Origin: Chloroflexia bacterium
GTDB taxonomy: Bacteria; Chloroflexota; Chloroflexia; Thermomicrobiales; JALYUS01
Assembly (NCBI GenBank): GCA_025928215.1
Contig: JAICJW010000147.1
Location: forward strand, 1 to 9,592
Direction of reading: 5' to 3'
DNA: 9,592 nucleotides
The position numbers and the translations under genes are program-made. This document shows positions 6,056-9,592 of the stretch, one piece after another (position 1 is the stretch's first letter; each line of letters opens with the position of its first letter). The notes below the pieces were generated by a model. That model made no database searches. It was given only the letters and a program-made list of their open reading frames with translations, and was not told the DNA's origin.

Positions 6056-6061
6056 TCCTTT
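6056..6061 (-). promoter_or_regulatory. Shine-Dalgarno deciding the solute-binding protein start
   Basis: AAAGGA on the minus strand, seven bases upstream of the ATG at 6048. It excludes the longer reading that starts at 6093, which would add a charged, non-signal-like extension before the twin-arginine signal. Confidence 0.75.
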
Positions 6062-6156
6062 CTATATGTGTCTGTCAATCGCCGGTGCAACACCGATCGC
6101 GGTACTGCCTATCGCCCGGCTACGCGACACAGACAACGTAAACGCCCATCTTTCCC

Positions 6157-6185
6157 ATCATAGAGTGCGCGGCGTATCGCCGCAA
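6157..6185 (-). promoter_or_regulatory. Candidate sigma-70-type promoter of the solute-binding protein gene, with an internal palindrome
   Basis: On the minus strand TTGCGG (6180-6185) and TATGAT (6157-6162) are separated by exactly 17 bases, giving three and five matches to the -35 and -10 consensus. Transcription would begin near 6150 and give a leader of about 100 bases. An inverted repeat, gcggcg/cgccgc at 6169-6174 and 6178-6183, lies between the two boxes and overlaps the -35. A repressor bound there would block polymerase. The region is otherwise free of genes from 6049 to 6235. This is a pattern call without experimental support. Confidence 0.45.
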
Positions 6186-6235
6186 GATCATTCGTACCGT
6201 AACAACTACTCACACACGGCGCGTTGCACAGGGCG

Positions 6236-8299
6236 TCAGGACGGCGCCACTGCCAGCCGTGGCGTTGGCTCAATAAAGTATGCGCGCACCTCTCCTTCTT
6301 GCTTCGGGTCCACGACCACCGTCACGACATCGCCGGGGCGCAGTTCCGTGTCACCGCGCGGCACGACCGTCATTCCCTCACGCCGCAGGGAGACGACAAG
6401 CACGCCGCGGGGCAGCCGCGCCACCGCGAGCGTCTGCCCCGCCACGCGCGCCCCCCGCGCGACGGTCACTTCGAGGAGCGCCGTTTCCGCCGCGAGCGCG
6501 TCGAGCCGCCGCACGCCGCTCGTCAGCGCATCACGGTATGCGGTGGTGATATTCGACGCCGTCACGACGCCAAGCAGATGCCGCTCGGCGTCCACGACCG
6601 GCATCCACGGGACGTGCGTCGTCGCCAGGTCCTCCAACGCATCGTCAAGCCCCTCCGTCGCCAGGGCCGTCACCGGGTCCGCTGTCATCGCGGATGAGAC
6701 GAGGTGCGTAGCGCGCTCCTCGGCAGGGATATGTACGATGTCCGCATGAGTCAGCACACCCACCAGCACGCCGCCCGCCGCGACGACCGGCGCGCCCCGC
6801 AGGCCCTCCCGCGTCAATGCGTGCTCCGCTTGCGCCACGGTGGCATCCGGCGTCAGCGAGAGCGGGCCGCGCGTCATCGCCTCCCCGACGCGCAAGGAGG
6901 AGAGCAGCGGGAAGGAATAGCGGTAGCGATGGGCAGGCGAGTCTGCGCGGGAAGGCAACTGGCTCGTGTAGATCGTCGCGTCGCCGACGATCAGGTAGGA
7001 GAGACCAACAGCAACCATCGCCGGGCCGAGGAGCGAGAGATTGCCGGTCATCTCCGCGACCATCAGCATGACGGCGAGCGGCGCGTGGGCGATGCCGCCG
7101 AAGAGCGCCATCATTGCGACGATCACGAAGGGCGCGGGCGTCTGCGGGAGGCCCGGCAGGTGGCCCGCCGCCAGCCGCCAGAAGGCCGCGCCGACCATCC
7201 CGCCGATCACCATGCCGGGGCCGAAGATACCACCCGATCCGCCCGAACCGATACTGAGTGAGGTAAAGAGAATTTTGGCGAAGGGCAAGACGAGGATAAT
7301 CCAGAGCGGCAGCGTATAAATGTCCAGGCTCATGCTCACCTGCACCCAGCCGTAGCCGGTGTGCAATGCCTGGGGAACGATCATCCCAAGCAGGCCAACC
7401 GCCAGGCCGCCGATACCCGGCTTCACCCAGTCAGGGAGGCGCAGGCGGTGGACTTGGTGGCGCGCCCCGTGGAAGGCCCGGGCGTAGAGCAAACCGATCA
7501 ACCCGCAGCAGATACCGAGCGCCGCGTAATAGAGCAGTTGGATCGGGTGATTGAAGGCGAAACTGATCTGGTTGCCGAAGACGGGCGACCAGCCGTAGAA
7601 CGCCCCGAAGATGCTGTAGCCGGTGATTGAGGCGATCAGGGAGGGGATAAGCGCCTCCACCTCGAGATCGTGCAGATAGAGGATTTCCGCCGCCATCACC
7701 GCTCCGCCGAGCGGCGCGCGGAAGATCGCGCCGATGCCCGCTCCCATGCCAGTGGCGACGGCGATCCGGCGGTCGCGCGTGTCGAGGCGCATCCAGGTCG
7801 CGAGCAGCGAGCCGAATCCGGCGGAAATCTGCGCCGCCGGTCCTTCGCGTCCGCCGCTGCCCCCCGAACCAATCGTGATGGCGGAGGCGATCAGTTTGAT
7901 CGGGGGAATGCGGGGACGCACCTGCCCGCCCTTATGATGGAAAGAGTCAATCGCGGCGTCGGTGCCGTGCCCCTCCGCCTCCGGCGCGAATTTGAAGACG
8001 AGCAGATTGCCGAAGAGCGCGCCGAGCGTTGTGACAACGGGGATCAACCAGCGATGCCGGATCGCCTGCACGACCGTCGTACCCTCACCGGCGGGTTTCG
8101 GCGGATAATACCCCGCGATGCCGCCGATCAGCAGTTTCGTCGCCCACTCCAGCGCGGTGTAGAAGAGCACCGCGCCGAGGCCGGCGATCACGCCGATCGC
8201 GAGGCCGAGCACCACCCACTTCCGTAGCGCCCGTGTGCTCTCTACCCCCCGCCCGAGCGATCCGCCGCGCGCGATCTTGCCGATGATTCCGCCCGTCAT
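6236..8299 (-). CDS. ClC-family chloride channel/transporter with two CBS domains and a TrkA-C (RCK_C) domain
   Basis: This 687-residue membrane protein has a ClC core (about 25-450) with many hydrophobic segments. The signature GREGP (150-154) places the gating glutamate at Glu152, and GIFGP (357-361) is the third ClC motif. The first motif, GSGIP in E. coli, reads GHGTD here (110-114). The position of the E. coli proton glutamate Glu203 appears to be Ile206, directly after Glu205. The cytoplasmic part holds a CBS pair (about 468-590, MTRGPLSLTPDATVAQAE and AMTADPVTALATEGLDDALE) that often binds adenine nucleotides, then an RCK_C domain (about 605-680). The ATG at 8299 overlaps the stop of the upstream HTH gene (ATGA). 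This start is preferred over an in-frame ATG at 8404, whose extension is polar and lies within the upstream gene. Confidence 0.93.
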   Translation of the reverse strand: MTGGIIGKIARGGSLGRGVESTRALRKWVVLGLAIGVIAGLGAVLFYTALEWATKLLIGGIAGYYPPKPAGEGTTVVQAIRHRWLIPVVTTLGALFGNLLVFKFAPEAEGHGTDAAIDSFHHKGGQVRPRIPPIKLIASAITIGSGGSGGREGPAAQISAGFGSLLATWMRLDTRDRRIAVATGMGAGIGAIFRAPLGGAVMAAEILYLHDLEVEALIPSLIASITGYSIFGAFYGWSPVFGNQISFAFNHPIQLLYYAALGICCGLIGLLYARAFHGARHQVHRLRLPDWVKPGIGGLAVGLLGMIVPQALHTGYGWVQVSMSLDIYTLPLWIILVLPFAKILFTSLSIGSGGSGGIFGPGMVIGGMVGAAFWRLAAGHLPGLPQTPAPFVIVAMMALFGGIAHAPLAVMLMVAEMTGNLSLLGPAMVAVGLSYLIVGDATIYTSQLPSRADSPAHRYRYSFPLLSSLRVGEAMTRGPLSLTPDATVAQAEHALTREGLRGAPVVAAGGVLVGVLTHADIVHIPAEERATHLVSSAMTADPVTALATEGLDDALEDLATTHVPWMPVVDAERHLLGVVTASNITTAYRDALTSGVRRLDALAAETALLEVTVARGARVAGQTLAVARLPRGVLVVSLRREGMTVVPRGDTELRPGDVVTVVVDPKQEGEVRAYFIEPTPRLAVAPS

Positions 8300-8550
8300 C
8301 GTTCGCTCGCTCCCGTATCCGGCGATGCATCGTCGGCATCCCCACGCGTTGGTTCGGCCCCCCCTTCGAGAAACTGGCGGAGCGCCTGATCGGTGATCCG
8401 CCACTCGAACCGGCCGGGCAGCGTCGCGTGCGGGCCGAGTTTGATTCCCTTCAGCCGCCCGGAGCGAAGCAGGATGCGAACCGTCTCCTCATGCATGCGC
8501 AGAATCTGCGCTATTTCATGGACGGTATAGAGGCGTGGCGCATCATCCAT
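8296..8550 (-). CDS. Small excisionase/MerR-type helix-turn-helix protein (HTH_17)
   Basis: This 84-residue protein is a single winged-helix domain of the excisionase (HTH_17) type: LYTVHEIAQILRMHEETVRILLRSGRLKGIKLG with the closing WRIT strand and an ALRQFLEGG helix. It is followed by about 22 acidic residues that look disordered. Such proteins bind DNA; in chromosomes many are local regulators rather than phage excisionases. The start at 8550 is chosen because GGGGGA lies six bases upstream (8557-8562) and the domain begins right after it; an ATG at 8604 would add a cysteine-rich, non-homologous stretch. Its TGA overlaps the ATG of the ClC gene, so the two are very likely translationally coupled. 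No integrase or phage gene is nearby. Confidence 0.88.
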   Translation of the reverse strand: MDDAPRLYTVHEIAQILRMHEETVRILLRSGRLKGIKLGPHATLPGRFEWRITDQALRQFLEGGAEPTRGDADDASPDTGASER

Positions 8551-8556
8551 CTCGTA

Positions 8557-8562
8557 TCCCCC
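8557..8562 (-). promoter_or_regulatory. Shine-Dalgarno deciding the HTH gene start
   Basis: GGGGGA on the minus strand, six bases before the ATG at 8550. The upstream in-frame ATG at 8604 has no comparable site and would lie almost at the predicted transcription start. Confidence 0.6.
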
Positions 8563-8572
8563 GCGACGACAA

Positions 8573-8612
8573 CACGCGAAAATCATCGCGTGACGCGACC
8601 GCACGATTCGTG
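8573..8612 (-). promoter_or_regulatory. Two inverted repeats in the leader of the HTH–ClC unit
   Basis: The first repeat, cacga/tcgtg at 8602-8606 and 8608-8612 on the plus strand (cacgattcgtg), lies directly after the predicted transcription start. The second, cacgcga at 8573-8579 with tcgcgtg at 8586-8592, has 7-bp perfect arms around a 6-base loop and ends about 10 bases before the Shine-Dalgarno. Both share a cacg…cgtg outline, so they might be two operators for one dimer, possibly the HTH protein itself, or leader hairpins. This is an inference from symmetry and location only. Confidence 0.35.
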
Positions 8613-8620
8613 TCTTAATG

Positions 8621-8629
8621 AGTATAACA
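8621..8629 (-). promoter_or_regulatory. Candidate extended -10 promoter of the HTH–ClC unit
   Basis: On the minus strand TGTTATACT gives an extended -10 (TGn) followed by TATACT, five of six matches to TATAAT. No good -35 is found at 16-18 bases, which is typical of extended -10 promoters. It lies in a locally AT-richer patch of an otherwise GC-rich spacer, about 70 bases before the HTH start codon. Confidence 0.5.
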
Positions 8630-8677
8630 CTGTATTTCGCTGTGTTGCATGGTAAGGATAGAGGACGCCAGGTTCCA

Positions 8678-8705
8678 GTGGTGGCAAACTGAAGCCCGCC
8701 ACCAC
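8678..8705. repeat. 8-bp inverted repeat just after glpD
   Basis: gtggtggc (8678-8685) and gccaccac (8698-8705) are perfect reverse complements around 12 bases. The hairpin begins four bases past the glpD stop, so it may close the glpD transcript. It lacks a T-run, hence it is not a standard intrinsic terminator. It lies upstream of the HTH–ClC promoter, which fits a unit boundary between the two. Confidence 0.5.
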
Positions 8706-8709
8706 CGAA

Positions 8710-9592
8710 TTAGGGCATCGGTATGGGAGCGGGGACGTGGAGGTCTTCGACGGTCGCGCGGTAGGTCTCGACCTGGCGGGTGCGTTCCGCCGCGTCCCAG
8801 CCGAGCGCGTCGCCGAGGATCGCCGCCACGTCCGGCGCGGCGGCGATGCCGTGTGCGCGGTCAATCAGCGCGAGGCGCGTGCGGCGGGCGAGTATATCGC
8901 CTACCGTCATCGCCATCTCGTAGCGTGCGGCAAAAGACGCCTCGGCGAAAATCACCGGGAGATCGGGCGCCATCCGCGCGGCGAGCAGCGCATCGTTATC
9001 AATCATGTCGAGGATCAGCGACGCATCCGCGCCATAGGAGTGGAGGAGGTGCGCCGCGACATCGGCATCCAGCCCGCGCTCGGCGGCCTGCGCCGGGAAG
9101 ACGCGCGTCCAGTGGCCGTAGCCGTCCGCCCCGGCGAGCGGCAGATGATCGGTCACGGAGGCCCGGATATTCAGGCCGTGCAGTTCGAGCGTATCGAGGG
9201 TGTCCTGCGCCATCCGGCGATAGGTCGTCAGTTTGCCGCCGACGATCGTGACGAGGCCATTGGGGGAGGAGATCACCGCGTGCGTACGGGCAAGCGCGGC
9301 AGATTTCGCGCCATCGCGCGCCCGGACGAGCGGGCGATAGCCCGCGTAGGTGCTGATGATGTCCGCCGCCGTGAGGTGCGCGCGGATCGAGCCGTTCGTC
9401 GTGCGGAGAACGTAGGCGATCTCATCCGCGTCGGCGCGCGGTCGCTCGATATCGCCGCCGGGCGTGTCCGTCGTACCAATCACCGCGCGTCCCTGCCACG
9501 GCACGATGAAGATCAGCCGCCCGTCCTCCGTCTCCGGCAGGACAACGGCATCGTTCGTCACGCCGACCTTCGCGGCATCCACGACGAGGTGA
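8710..9592 (-). CDS. glpD: Aerobic glycerol-3-phosphate dehydrogenase, C-terminal part (5' end beyond the window)
   Basis: The 293 visible residues match the second half of the FAD-dependent membrane-peripheral enzyme that oxidises glycerol-3-phosphate to dihydroxyacetone phosphate and feeds electrons to quinone. Diagnostic segments are FIVPWQGRAVIGTTDT (visible residues 28-43), STYAGYRPLVR (80-90) and VGGKLTTYRRMAQDTLD (117-133). Arg86 and Lys120 correspond to substrate-contacting residues of the E. coli enzyme. The helical GlpD C-terminal (DAO_C) domain follows, with ARYEMAMTVGDILARRTRLAL. The frame is open to the window edge with HLVV before a GTG at 9582; that GTG is internal, not the start. 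The FAD-binding N-terminus is missing. The ending (PAPIPMP) is normal in length. Confidence 0.93.
   Translation of the reverse strand, partial: HLVVDAAKVGVTNDAVVLPETEDGRLIFIVPWQGRAVIGTTDTPGGDIERPRADADEIAYVLRTTNGSIRAHLTAADIISTYAGYRPLVRARDGAKSAALARTHAVISSPNGLVTIVGGKLTTYRRMAQDTLDTLELHGLNIRASVTDHLPLAGADGYGHWTRVFPAQAAERGLDADVAAHLLHSYGADASLILDMIDNDALLAARMAPDLPVIFAEASFAARYEMAMTVGDILARRTRLALIDRAHGIAAAPDVAAILGDALGWDAAERTRQVETYRATVEDLHVPAPIPMP

Noticed and set aside
6073..6078. Perfect TTGACA (minus strand) close to the solute-binding protein start
   Set aside because: No -10-like hexamer lies 16-18 bases downstream, and the Shine-Dalgarno falls where the -10 should be.
7670..8227. Plus-strand frame opposite the ClC gene
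   Set aside because: Charged, compositionally skewed antisense frame inside a clear membrane-protein gene.
8300..8404. Extended N-terminus of the ClC protein from an ATG at 8404
   Set aside because: It would overlap the HTH gene by more than 100 bases. The ATGA overlap at 8296-8299 and the start of the hydrophobic core fit ATG 8299 better.
8296..8550. Excisionase gene as a sign of a prophage or integrative element
   Set aside because: No integrase, attachment site repeats or phage genes are visible. The HTH_17 domain is common in ordinary chromosomal regulators.

Overview
The window is GC-rich and every gene I can support lies on the minus strand, so the order of transcription runs from high to low coordinates. 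Nothing looks like a phage, integron, CRISPR array or insertion sequence with a transposase. The gene content (dac–rluB–cmk cluster, an alanine/threonine-linked solute-binding lipoprotein with a twin-arginine signal, a Rieske/amidohydrolase pair) and the GC-rich palindromic spacers suggest a Chloroflexota-type chromosome, perhaps Thermomicrobia-like. That placement is an inference from gene style, not from any marker gene.

Layout in transcription order. At 9592-8710 is the C-terminal part of an aerobic glycerol-3-phosphate dehydrogenase (glpD). At 8550-6236 is a two-gene unit: a small excisionase-type HTH protein whose stop overlaps the start of a ClC chloride transporter/channel carrying two CBS domains and a TrkA-C (RCK_C) domain. 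A leader with an extended -10 promoter and two small inverted repeats precedes it. At 6048-4435 is a family 1 extracellular solute-binding lipoprotein without adjacent permeases, preceded by a plausible sigma-70-type promoter. At 4327-2721 are an amidohydrolase-2 family metal hydrolase and a small Rieske ferredoxin-like protein. At 2633-1 are a D-alanyl-D-alanine carboxypeptidase, an RluB/RsuA-type pseudouridine synthase and the N-terminal part of cytidylate kinase, an order reminiscent of the dac–(scp)–rluB–cmk neighbourhood of other bacteria.

The most distinctive feature is in the spacers. Three gaps (cmk/rluB, rluB/dac, Rieske/amidohydrolase) are each filled by a 130-145 bp element of one family. 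Each has degenerate terminal inverted repeats related to CCTAACCCCCG, with a C/T-rich–G/A-rich hairpin at or near each end. In two cases the TAA of the repeat end is the stop codon of the upstream gene. In all three the purine-rich opposite end lies where the Shine-Dalgarno of the downstream gene must be, and in one it forms a canonical G-quadruplex pattern touching the start codon. A fourth spacer (4348-4429) holds an unrelated hairpin built of tandem ggactaa heptamers. No spacer exceeds 300 bases.

I found no convincing new multi-gene system. The repeat family that seems to supply stops and ribosome-binding sites, and the HTH–ClC–CBS–RCK_C pair, are the parts most worth following up.
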